Positions 45,646 through 53,551 of a DNA stretch of 64,000 nucleotides are shown one piece after another; the stretch's first letter is position 1, and the number at the start of each line of letters is the position of its first letter. The DNA is from Micrococcales bacterium (GTDB taxonomy: Bacteria > Actinomycetota > Actinomycetes > Actinomycetales > Dermatophilaceae), in contig JAJTBD010000018.1 of assembly GCA_021287075.1 (NCBI GenBank), positions 1 through 64,000 of the forward strand, read 5' to 3'. Made by a program: the position numbers and the translations under genes. The notes below the pieces were generated by a model. The model saw only the letters and a program-made list of their open reading frames with translations. It was not told where the DNA came from and ran no database searches.

Positions 45646-47097
45646 GTGACCATGATCCGGCGTGTCACGGTGGCGCCGCCGCGGCCCGGCCCGCACGGTG
45701 GCGGGGTGGAGGAGGCCCCGGCGAGCGTCGCGCAGCTGTGTGAGGCGATGTGGCGCGTCGAGGACGAGCTGGACCTCCTCTCCTGGCGCAGCGGGCCCAT
45801 GGCGCCTTGGCCGGTGATCCGGCCGCGGCTTCAGATCCTGCTCGCCGAGGCCACCGGCGCCCACGGGCGGGCCCATCCACGCGGCCGGGACGCGGCCGCC
45901 ACCACCGCGGTGCTCCGGCGGCAGGCTGCCGGCCTGCTCTCCCCCGGACCGCTGGCGCGCCGCGGGCGCCACCCGCTGCTGGTGCTCCCCCACCCCCGCA
46001 AGGTCGCAGGACGCGAGTGGTACACCGAGGCGGTGCGCGCGGCATACCCGGACGCCCCGGTGCTGGACTCCGCACGGGGCGGCAGCGCCCTCCCCGGCGC
46101 GATGTCGGCCGACGGGGTGCGCAGCGCCGCCGTCGCCGCCGGCCGGGTGGCCGCGAGCCGGCCGGCCACGGTCCTCACCCGGCGCGATCTCGAGGTGCTC
46201 GCCCGCATCGAGCAGCGGCTCGAGCAGGAGACGGGCGCCCGCCTGCCCGTCACCCGGCTCGCGGCCGCCGAGGCCGGGCGATGGCGGCTGACCTATCCCT
46301 ACTATCGGCGCGTGCTGCGACACTTCGGGACCCGCAGCGTCGTCCTCGTCATCGCCTACTTCAACCAGGACCTGGTCGCTGCCGCCCATGACCTGGGCGC
46401 GGAGGTCATCGAGCCGCAGCATGGCGTCATCTCCCCCTACCACCTGGGCTATTCGTGGCCGGGCCGCCCGGACGTGCCCCACCAGCCGGACCGGCTCTGG
46501 ACGCTCGGCAGCGCCTGGGCCACGACCCTCGACCTGGCTGCGAGCGTGCGTGCCGAGACGGTTGGCTGCTCCTGGCTGCCCCGGGGCCTCAGCGGGCCTC
46601 GCGATCCCGCGCTGCTGCTGGTCCTCTCGCAGGGCACGGTGACCGCCCCGCTGGCCGCGCTCGCCCGCGACGTGGCCCGGCTCCGTCCGGACCTGCGCGT
46701 GGTCCTGCGCCTGCACCCGTCGGAGCGCCGCGACGACGTGGCACCCCTGGTCGCCGGCTCGCCGGTGGTGCTCAGCCAGGGGCAGGACGCGGGCGCCCAT
46801 GCCGAGGTCGCGGCGACCTATGTATGGCAGTCGCGGGCGACCTGGCAGCTGGGCGTCTCCTCGACCGCGCTCTTCGAGGGACTCGCCCTCGGCTGCCGCA
46901 CCCTCGTCGCCGACCTGGCCGGCCACGAGTACCTCTCCCCCGTGATCGAGCGAGGCGAGGCCGTGCTGGTGCGCGGGACCGCCGAGGTGGCCGCCGCCCT
47001 GCCGGACGCGCCCCTCGCGCGCGACCAGGACGCGTGGTATGCCGCGCCCGTCGCCACCCTGCCGGCGCTCCGGTCTGCGAGCGGTCCCGTCGCCTAG
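45646..47097 (+). CDS. Putative GT-B-like surface-polysaccharide transferase
   Basis: 483 residues, no membrane segment. No exact family was recognised. The C-terminal third has the look of GT-B capsule transferases: VLRLHPSERRDD, then AATYVWQSRATWQLGVSSTALFEGLALGCRTLVADLAG, where the Ser-Ser-Thr...E-x-x-x-x-G arrangement resembles the donor-phosphate site. The middle has VIEPQHGVISPYHLGYSW, recalling the EPQHG segment of polysialyl/capsule transferase-like proteins. The start is GTG at 45646 (ATG at 45652 is also possible) and no ribosome-binding site is visible, so it may be leaderless. It is the first gene of the polysaccharide locus, running in the same direction as the next gene. Confidence 0.6.
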   Translation: MTMIRRVTVAPPRPGPHGGGVEEAPASVAQLCEAMWRVEDELDLLSWRSGPMAPWPVIRPRLQILLAEATGAHGRAHPRGRDAAATTAVLRRQAAGLLSPGPLARRGRHPLLVLPHPRKVAGREWYTEAVRAAYPDAPVLDSARGGSALPGAMSADGVRSAAVAAGRVAASRPATVLTRRDLEVLARIEQRLEQETGARLPVTRLAAAEAGRWRLTYPYYRRVLRHFGTRSVVLVIAYFNQDLVAAAHDLGAEVIEPQHGVISPYHLGYSWPGRPDVPHQPDRLWTLGSAWATTLDLAASVRAETVGCSWLPRGLSGPRDPALLLVLSQGTVTAPLAALARDVARLRPDLRVVLRLHPSERRDDVAPLVAGSPVVLSQGQDAGAHAEVAATYVWQSRATWQLGVSSTALFEGLALGCRTLVADLAGHEYLSPVIERGEAVLVRGTAEVAAALPDAPLARDQDAWYAAPVATLPALRSASGPVA

Positions 47098-47156
47098 ACT
47101 GCTGCGCAGTCGGCACCGAGTCGACGCCGACCGCGGTCGCGTGAAAGGACCCACCG

Positions 47157-49064
47157 TTGCAGACCCCCAGCCCTGACGACCGCCAGTTCGACCCGGTCTC
47201 CGGCGCCGAGATCCTCCCCGGCGACATCATCGACTGGTCCGACCTCGACGAGACGGCCACCCCCACCGCGATCGGCATGGTCCTGGCCCGGCTGATCGGG
47301 CAGCGTCACCCGGAGCGTGTCCTGCTCGTCGGCGCGCAGGCGGCCAGCCTGCTCGAGACCATCCCCGCCTCATGCCAGGTCGATGTGCTGGTGCGCGGGC
47401 GGGTCGACGGCGAGACCCTCTCTGCGCGGATGGCCACCCGGGTGGGGGGCTCCCTCTACTGCGGGGCCATCGACCGGTTCGCCGACGACGAGGGCTATGA
47501 CCTGGTCGTGGCGCTGGGCGGGCCGAGCATGCTGGCCTCCCCCGACACCGGCGGCATCGGGGAGCGCGAGCTGCTGGGGCGGCTCGCCGAGCTCGTGCGC
47601 GACGGCGGCTGCCTGGTCGCCGGCGTCGAGAACGGCCTGGGCCTCGACTCCTTCCTGGCGACCAAGCGCACCCTGGCCGGCACCCCGGCCGGCTGGCACC
47701 TCGGTGCGACGGGGTTCGACGCGCGCCCGCTGTTCGAGCGAGAGCTCGACGAGGCCCTTGCCGAGCGCGGGCTCGCGGGTGCGGCGCTCATGAGTGTCTA
47801 TCCGAGCGCGTCCAGGCCGGTGCTCGTCCTGCGCCAGGAGGCCTTCGACGATCCCGCGCTGCTGCCGACGACCCGCCGCCTGCTGGTCGAGGTCCTCACC
47901 GAGCACTTCTCACACACCGAGGCGCTCCAGTCGCCCAGCAGCGTCGCCGACCGGGTCGCCCTCGCCGGGCAGGGCCGGGCGCTCGCGCCGCTGTGGCTGG
48001 TCATCGCGGCCAAGGGCGGCTCGGCCGTCGAGCTCGGTGACATCCCGGCCATCACCCGGGTCGAGGAGTCCCTGGCCGCTGCCTGGGGGCAAGCCGTGGA
48101 GGTCAGCACTGCCGGCGAGGCCGCGTCGCGGTGGGTCACCCCCGCCGAGCGTTCCGAGACCAGTGAGGCCCAGCTGAGCCGCGCCCTGGTCGCTCCCGCC
48201 ATCGCGCCCGGGCTGACCCTCGAGCACCACCTGCGCGAGGCCTGCGCCTCGCTCTCCCACCAGCGCGTCCGCGAGCTCGTGCAGCGCTACCAGCAGTGGC
48301 TCTCCGACGACGCGATCTGGGACGAGGACTCCTCGAGCCGCTTCTTCGCCACCCCCGACAATGTCGTGGTCGCCGACGACGGCTCGCTCGAGATGGTGGA
48401 CCGCTCCTGGCAGCTGGCCCAGCCGGTGCCGGCGGCCGTCGGACTCGTCCGCGGCCTGCGCCGCTTCGCCAAGCGCCTGCTGGGCTCCGCGGGGACCCAC
48501 CCGTGGCGGCCCACCTCCTCGCCCGACTCGCTCACCCAGACCCTGGCAGCCATGGCCGGGCTCACCGTCTCACCCGACATGCTCACCACCGTGGGCACGG
48601 CCGAGGGCCTGCTCGCGGCCGTGCTCAACGGCCAGCCGCACGAGGCCGAGCGGTATTCGCGGGCCAACCTCAAGGAAGCGGCCTCGGACCGCCACTTCCC
48701 TGCCGCGGACCAGACCGGCTATCGCGAGCTGGTCGCCCGCGACCGCGCGACCGCGCTGGAGCTGCGTGAGCTCGGCGGCCGGATCGGCTGGCTCGAGGGC
48801 ACCCTGCGACACCGGGACCGCCGCATCCACGAGCTCGAGCAGGAGCTGGAGCGCTATGCCGAGTCCGCGTCCTACAAGGCCTATTCGGCGCTGTCGGCCC
48901 CCCGCCGCCTGGCCGTCTCCAAGGCCCGGGGCGCGGCCAAGGAGGCCATCGGCCCCGGCAACATCAAGCGCGCGCGTCAGCTCGCGAAGTCGATGGAGCA
49001 GCGCGCCGCCAACACGGGCGTCGCCGCCTCGCTGGAGCGCCGGGGCCCCCGCGGTCAGGCCTGA
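47157..49064 (+). CDS. Large Rossmann-fold (methyltransferase-like) protein with C-terminal coiled coil
   Basis: 635 residues. The first 250 resemble a class I methyltransferase fold (RVLLVGAQAASLLETIP, then YDLVVALGGPSM, then LVRDGGCLVAGVENG), but the SAM glycine loop is weak. The middle is unassigned and may hold a second enzymatic or binding unit. The end (about 540-600) is a charged coiled coil with RDRRIHELEQELERYAESAS. This arrangement is common among proteins of actinobacterial and mycobacterial polysaccharide loci. The start is TTG at 47157 with AAGGA eight bases upstream. It follows the putative transferase by 59 bases. The function is unknown. Confidence 0.65.
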   Translation: MQTPSPDDRQFDPVSGAEILPGDIIDWSDLDETATPTAIGMVLARLIGQRHPERVLLVGAQAASLLETIPASCQVDVLVRGRVDGETLSARMATRVGGSLYCGAIDRFADDEGYDLVVALGGPSMLASPDTGGIGERELLGRLAELVRDGGCLVAGVENGLGLDSFLATKRTLAGTPAGWHLGATGFDARPLFERELDEALAERGLAGAALMSVYPSASRPVLVLRQEAFDDPALLPTTRRLLVEVLTEHFSHTEALQSPSSVADRVALAGQGRALAPLWLVIAAKGGSAVELGDIPAITRVEESLAAAWGQAVEVSTAGEAASRWVTPAERSETSEAQLSRALVAPAIAPGLTLEHHLREACASLSHQRVRELVQRYQQWLSDDAIWDEDSSSRFFATPDNVVVADDGSLEMVDRSWQLAQPVPAAVGLVRGLRRFAKRLLGSAGTHPWRPTSSPDSLTQTLAAMAGLTVSPDMLTTVGTAEGLLAAVLNGQPHEAERYSRANLKEAASDRHFPAADQTGYRELVARDRATALELRELGGRIGWLEGTLRHRDRRIHELEQELERYAESASYKAYSALSAPRRLAVSKARGAAKEAIGPGNIKRARQLAKSMEQRAANTGVAASLERRGPRGQA

Positions 49065-49483
49065 GGGCCGCCCTGCCGGAGGCCGACGGTCACGACCAGG
49101 TCACCCCGGTGACCGGTCAGCCAGGTCAGCCCCGGCCCGACACCTGCATGGGTGTATGCCGCGCCGTGGCCGCGCGCGGCCAGCGGCAGGATCGGGGTGT
49201 CGGTGAGCTTGGCGACGACCTCGGCGACCGTCCACTCCGGCCACACCCACGCCGGGTCGGTGCTGCCCCACCGCCGCGCGAGGGCCGAGGGGACCGGCTG
49301 CTGGGCGATCTCGGCATCGAGCGCCACCCGCTCCCCCGGCGCCAGCCGGGGTGCCCAGCAGAGCCGGCGCCCGTCGGCCAGGGTCGAGTGGGTGCCGCCC
49401 GCGCAGCGATGGTCAGAGCCGGCGGGGACCTCCTCGATCGGCGACTCGGCGAGGAGCTCGCGCAGGCGCTGGTCGAGGTGCAT
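49055..49483 (-). CDS. Small hypothetical protein after the acyl-modification genes
   Basis: 142 residues, no signal peptide or membrane segment. Visible features: a Trp-rich centre (WGSTDPAWVWPEWTVAEVV) and a C-terminal GHRGDLVVTVGLRQGG. No family was recognised. It lies 26 bases after the short-chain reductase stop on the same strand, so it is probably the last gene of the acp-ligase-reductase operon. Its last 10 bases overlap the convergent methyltransferase-like gene. The coding call rests on position and codon-position G+C, not homology. Confidence 0.55.
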   Translation of the reverse strand: MHLDQRLRELLAESPIEEVPAGSDHRCAGGTHSTLADGRRLCWAPRLAPGERVALDAEIAQQPVPSALARRWGSTDPAWVWPEWTVAEVVAKLTDTPILPLAARGHGAAYTHAGVGPGLTWLTGHRGDLVVTVGLRQGGPQA

Positions 49484-49509
49484 GGCAGGAGGGCGCCCGG
49501 CCCCGCCGA

Positions 49510-50262
49510 CTAGATGCTGTTGCCGCCGTCGACGGTGATGACCTGGCCGTTGAGGTTGGTGTCCTGGAAGAGCAGCATGTTGACGACCGGCACGATGTTC
49601 TCGGGCTCCACCAGCCGGCCCGAGGGGGTGCGGCGGGTGATCGTGTCGAGCTGGGTCTGGCCGAGCACCGAGGACATCTCGGAGGCAAAGAAGCCGGGCG
49701 CGACGGAGTTGACGAGCACGCGGCCGTGCATCTCGCGGGCCAGGGCCCGCATGGCGGAGTCGAGACCGCCCTTGGTCGCGCCATAGGCGACCAGGCCCGA
49801 GTAGCCACGCTGGGCGCACACGGAGGTCACCATGACCACCCGGCCGCGCTTGCCCTTGGCCATCATCCGCCGGATGACGGTGCGGGCCAGCAGCAGCGGC
49901 GCGACGAGGTTGGTCTCGATGAGGGCGCTGATCTGCTCGGGCGAGGTGTGGATGTGCAGGCTGTCCTGGCCCATCGCGGCGTTGTTGACGAGGCCGTCGA
50001 CCGGGCCGAGCCTGGTCTCGGCCTCCTTGACGAAGGCCGCGACGGCCTTGGCGTCGGTCGCATCGACGGAGGCGGCCAGCACGCGCTCGGGGTTGGCGTC
50101 GGCCAGGGCCTGGAGCTCGGGCGTCACCGTGCGGGCAAAGGCCGCGACCTTGGCGCCCTGGGCAAGGATGTCCTCGACGATCGCGAGCCCCAGGCCGCGC
50201 GAGCCACCGGAGACGACGACGACGGATGCGGGCTCGATCGGGGTGTTGGTGGTGTCAGACAT
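49510..50262 (-). CDS. Short-chain dehydrogenase/reductase
   Basis: 250 residues of the classical SDR family. NAD(P)-binding loop SGGSRGLGLAI, the NNAAMG segment, the catalytic Ser in VMVTSVCAQRG, the Tyr-Lys pair in YGATKGG and the C-terminal GQVITVDGGNS are all present, so it should be active. It resembles 3-oxoacyl-ACP reductases (FabG type). It overlaps the ligase gene by eight bases and follows the acyl carrier protein, which suggests it reduces an ACP-bound intermediate. Confidence 0.88.
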   Translation of the reverse strand: MSDTTNTPIEPASVVVVSGGSRGLGLAIVEDILAQGAKVAAFARTVTPELQALADANPERVLAASVDATDAKAVAAFVKEAETRLGPVDGLVNNAAMGQDSLHIHTSPEQISALIETNLVAPLLLARTVIRRMMAKGKRGRVVMVTSVCAQRGYSGLVAYGATKGGLDSAMRALAREMHGRVLVNSVAPGFFASEMSSVLGQTQLDTITRRTPSGRLVEPENIVPVVNMLLFQDTNLNGQVITVDGGNSI

Positions 50263-51466
50263 CGCTCTTCAGGGTCTCCTTGATCGGGATCTGGTCCAGG
50301 AAGCGCAGCCGCCTGGGGACGGAGTAGTCGGGGAGGCGCTCGGCGCACCAGGCGACGAGCTCGGCCTCGGTGGCCTCGCCGTCGAGGACCACCTCGGCGG
50401 TGACCATGCTGCCGACGATCGGGGCCTTGCGGCCCTTGACCGAGGCCCAGGCGACCGCGGGGTGGGACTGGAGCACATCGCGGACGGCCGAGGCGGATGC
50501 CTTGGCGCCCCCGACGTTGATCTCGTCGGAGGCCATCCGGCCGGTGATCAGCACCCGTCCGTCGACCACCTCCGCGCGGTCGCCGGTGCGCAGCACCTCG
50601 GGGATGCCCTCGCCACGCTTGGGGCTGGCGATGAGCAGCTCGCCGTCCTCGACGAAAAGGGTTGCGCGGCCGGGCTTCTCGACACCCAGCCACTCCTCGG
50701 GGAAGCCGGCCAGACCGTCGTGGACGGCGATCGTCGCGCCGGCCTCGCTGGAGGCATAGATCCAGGACACCCGGGCGTCGGGGAACATCTCGGTCAGGCG
50801 CGTCAGGATCGCCTGGTCGACCGGCTCACCGCCGAGCGTGACCTGCTCGAGCGGCAGGGCAGCCACCGACTCGGGGTCGCGGTAGAGCGCCTGCCGCCAG
50901 AAGGTCGGGGTGCCCGACGCGGCCGAGACCCCCGCCTCGAGCGCTGCGGCCGGCCAGGTGTCGAGCTCGTCCGGCTCGACGAACAGGATGTCCTGGCCCG
51001 GCAGCGAGATGCCGAGCGTGACGACCTGCCACCAGGCATATGCGCCGTGGGCATAGGGGCACAGCCACACACGCGGGGGCTGGCCCTGGCCGACCGTGGT
51101 GAGCGACTCGAGGGTGTGCGCGACCCGCTTGGGCCGACCGGTGGACCCGGAGGTGAGCAGCCAGACCCGGCCGGGGTCGGCGGCCCGCTCGGTGAGGGGC
51201 GGCTCGACCTCGCCCTGCCGCACGATGGCCAGGCCGGCGCCGCGCAGGTCCTCGCTGAGCTCGGGCGTCAGCCGGGTGCCGGAGGCGACCAGCAGCTCGT
51301 GCTCGCCGGACGCGGCGGCCCACACGGCCCGCGCCGCCTCGAGGTTGTCGCGCACCGCGATGGCCGCGGCCGGTGGCAGGGTGTCCTCGAATTGCCGGCC
51401 GAGCTCCGCCCAGGTGCCGGTGAAGCCCCGCGTGATGATCCGGTTGTCGGCACCAGCCGGCGCCAC
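50255..51466 (-). CDS. AMP-dependent acyl/aminoacyl ligase (ANL superfamily)
   Basis: 403 residues, shorter than typical acyl-CoA synthetases (about 500) because the N-terminal lobe is reduced. Core motifs are present: the P-loop LLTSGSTGRPKRV, IYASSEAGAT, LRTGDRAEV, ITGRMASDEINVGGAK, and the C-terminal IPIKETLKSDV that carries the catalytic lysine. It activates a carboxylic acid as AMP ester and presumably loads the adjacent acyl carrier protein. The start is GTG at 51466, two bases after the ACP stop. The substrate cannot be predicted from the sequence. Confidence 0.85.
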   Translation of the reverse strand: MAPAGADNRIITRGFTGTWAELGRQFEDTLPPAAAIAVRDNLEAARAVWAAASGEHELLVASGTRLTPELSEDLRGAGLAIVRQGEVEPPLTERAADPGRVWLLTSGSTGRPKRVAHTLESLTTVGQGQPPRVWLCPYAHGAYAWWQVVTLGISLPGQDILFVEPDELDTWPAAALEAGVSAASGTPTFWRQALYRDPESVAALPLEQVTLGGEPVDQAILTRLTEMFPDARVSWIYASSEAGATIAVHDGLAGFPEEWLGVEKPGRATLFVEDGELLIASPKRGEGIPEVLRTGDRAEVVDGRVLITGRMASDEINVGGAKASASAVRDVLQSHPAVAWASVKGRKAPIVGSMVTAEVVLDGEATEAELVAWCAERLPDYSVPRRLRFLDQIPIKETLKSDV

Positions 51467-51468
51467 GG

Positions 51469-51720
51469 TCAGGCGCCCTGCAGCTGCTCGAGGAAGTCGA
51501 GCACGTCAGTGACGGTGCGGATCTGCCGCAGGCCCGGCGCGTCGAAGTTGAGCTCCTCGCCGGTCTCGTCCTCGACGCGCAGCGCCAGCTCGGAGAAGTC
51601 GAGGGACCGGAAGCCGATGCCCTCCAGCTCGGTGCTGTCGTCGGTCGGCATCTCCTTGCCCTGTGCGGAGAGGACCTCCGCCATCATGGTGCGGATCTGC
51701 TCACGGCTGACTGCGCTCAT
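51469..51720 (-). CDS. Acyl carrier protein
   Basis: 83 residues, acidic, with the phosphopantetheine attachment Ser39 in GIGFRSLDFSEL and a typical four-helix pattern. It is not the housekeeping fatty-acid ACP, which lies with fab genes; here it is the first gene of an operon with an AMP ligase and a reductase inside the pseudaminic acid locus, so it probably carries a special acyl group. AAGG lies just upstream of the ATG. It is divergent from pseH across a 200-base gap. Confidence 0.9.
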   Translation of the reverse strand: MSAVSREQIRTMMAEVLSAQGKEMPTDDSTELEGIGFRSLDFSELALRVEDETGEELNFDAPGLRQIRTVTDVLDFLEQLQGA

Positions 51721-51922
51721 CGTCCTGCCTTGGTCGTGGGATGCGGCCGGTCCGGCCACAGGAGGGTGCTTGCAAAGCACGGGCCAGTCTACCAACGCAC
51801 ATGCCGGTGCCAGCGCCTCTGACGCGCCCACCAGCTCACCCAAGATGCGGCCGGGGAGCACGCAGGCGGCATACTGGACAGCAGGCCACGCCCAGACCCT
51901 CCCCGCCCCCGAAAGGCACCCC

Positions 51923-52429
51923 ATGCTCCGACCCGCGACGGACGCAGACCGCGACGTCATGCTCACCTGGCGCAACCACCCCGAGGTGCGCGAGGTCTCG
52001 CTCAACCAGCACGTCATCGAGCCCGCGGAGCACGCGGCCTGGTGGGAGTCGACCAAGGCCCGCCCCGACCGCGAGGTCTACATCTATGAGCGCGAGGGCG
52101 TCCCCAGCGGCGTCGTGACCTTCTTCGACCTCGACCGCGAGGCCGGCACGTCCTGGTGGGGCTACTACCTCGACAACGCGGGGCTCCAGGAGCGCGGGCA
52201 GCTGCTGCCGGCCTGGATCCAGATCCAGCGCGAGGCAAAGCGGCTGGCCTTCGACGAGCTCGGGCTGACCACCCTCGAGGGCGAGGTCCTCGAGCGCAAC
52301 GAGGCGGTGCGGCGGTTCAACGCCCGCAACGGCTTCGAGGAGATCGAGCGCTACACCCACGACATCGACGGTGAGCAGGTGCCCGTCTATCGCATCCGAG
52401 CCACCCGCCCCGCGCCCCAGGACCAGTGA
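51923..52429 (+). CDS. pseH: GNAT acetyltransferase, PseH-like
   Basis: 168 residues. It starts MLRPATDADRDVMLTWRN, with HAAWW and YYLDNAGLQERGQLLP in the middle, and ends NEAVRRFNARNGFEEIERY. This resembles PseH, which N-acetylates UDP-4-amino-4,6-dideoxy-N-acetyl-beta-L-altrosamine, step three of pseudaminic acid synthesis. The presence of pseB, pseC, pseG, pseI and pseF nearby supports the role. The ATG at 51923 has GAAAGG six bases upstream. A different acyl-CoA donor is possible, given the neighbouring acyl-carrier genes. Confidence 0.82.
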   Translation: MLRPATDADRDVMLTWRNHPEVREVSLNQHVIEPAEHAAWWESTKARPDREVYIYEREGVPSGVVTFFDLDREAGTSWWGYYLDNAGLQERGQLLPAWIQIQREAKRLAFDELGLTTLEGEVLERNEAVRRFNARNGFEEIERYTHDIDGEQVPVYRIRATRPAPQDQ

Positions 52430-52440
52430 AGGACCCCACG

Positions 52441-53499
52441 TTGAGCAGCAACCAGACCATCACCATCGGCGGCGTCCCCGTCGGCCTCGACCACGAGCCG
52501 TTCATCATCGCCGAGATGTCGGGCAACCACGACGGCTCGCTCGACAAGGCCCTCGAGATCGTCCGTGCGGCCGCCGACGCCGGCGCCCACGCGATCAAGC
52601 TCCAGACCTACACCGCCGACACAATCACGATCGACCACGACGGGCCGGACTTCCGCCTGTCTGAGGACCACCCGCTGTGGGGCGGCCGCCGGCTGTATGA
52701 CCTCTACGAGGAGGCGCACACGCCGTGGGAGTGGCACGCGCCCATCTTCGACCTCGCCAAAGAGCTTGGCCTGCTTGCCTTCTCGAGCCCCTTCGACCCC
52801 ACCGCGGTCGAGTTCCTGGAGTCCCTTGAGGTCCCGGCCTACAAGATCGCCAGTTCCGAGATCGTCGACCTCCCGCTGATCCGCTGCGCCGCGGCGACCG
52901 GCAAGCCCATCATCATCTCGACCGGCATGGCCTCGGTCGGCGAGATCGCCGCCGCCGTCGAGGCGGCCCGCTCGACCGGCAACGAGCAGATCATCGTGCT
53001 CTCCTGCACCGCCAACTACCCGGCCGACCCGGCCGCGTCCAACCTGCGCGGCATACCGGTCATGTCCGACACCTTCCGCGTGCCGGTCGGGCTGTCCGAC
53101 CACACGATGGGCATCGGCGCTGCGGTGGCCTCGGTGGCCTTCGGGTCGGTCCTGGTCGAGAAGCACGTGACGATGTCGCGCGAGGCGGGCGGTGTCGACT
53201 CCGACTTCTCCCTCGAGCCGCACGAGCTCAAGGCCCTCCGGGAGGAGACCCGCACGGCGTGGCAGGCCCTCGGCGAGCCCAAGATCGGTGCCGACGCCTC
53301 CGAGCGCGAGGGCCTGCGCTTCCGCCGCAGCCTCTATGTCGTGGCCGACGTCAAGGCCGGCGACCCGGTCACGGCCGACAACGTGCGCTCGATCCGCCCC
53401 TCGCTGGGCCTGCCGCCCGACACCTTCGCCCAGCTCGAGGGCAAGACCTTCACCCACGATGTCGCGCGGGGCACCGCGATGAGCTGGGATCTCGTGTGA
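52441..53499 (+). CDS. pseI: Pseudaminic acid synthase
   Basis: 352 residues. NeuB-type TIM barrel: FIIAEMSGNHDGSLDKALEIV, IKLQTYTADTITID, FSSPFDPTAVEFLES, KIASSEIVDLPLI, IIISTGMASVGEI, VGLSDHTMGIGAAVASV and VEKHVTMS, followed by a C-terminal SAF domain (about 290-352). The EMSGNHxGS start and the LWGGRRLYDLYEEAHTPWEWH segment favour PseI over sialic acid or legionaminic acid synthases. It condenses 2,4-diacetamido-trideoxy-altrose with phosphoenolpyruvate. TTG at 52441 with AAGGA eight bases upstream is preferred; GTG at 52426 would overlap the pseH stop. Confidence 0.9.
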   Translation: MSSNQTITIGGVPVGLDHEPFIIAEMSGNHDGSLDKALEIVRAAADAGAHAIKLQTYTADTITIDHDGPDFRLSEDHPLWGGRRLYDLYEEAHTPWEWHAPIFDLAKELGLLAFSSPFDPTAVEFLESLEVPAYKIASSEIVDLPLIRCAAATGKPIIISTGMASVGEIAAAVEAARSTGNEQIIVLSCTANYPADPAASNLRGIPVMSDTFRVPVGLSDHTMGIGAAVASVAFGSVLVEKHVTMSREAGGVDSDFSLEPHELKALREETRTAWQALGEPKIGADASEREGLRFRRSLYVVADVKAGDPVTADNVRSIRPSLGLPPDTFAQLEGKTFTHDVARGTAMSWDLV

Positions 53500-53551
53500 C
53501 CTGACCGATGGCCCGGCGAGGCCACCTCACAGCGAAGGATCGCGTCGTCCA

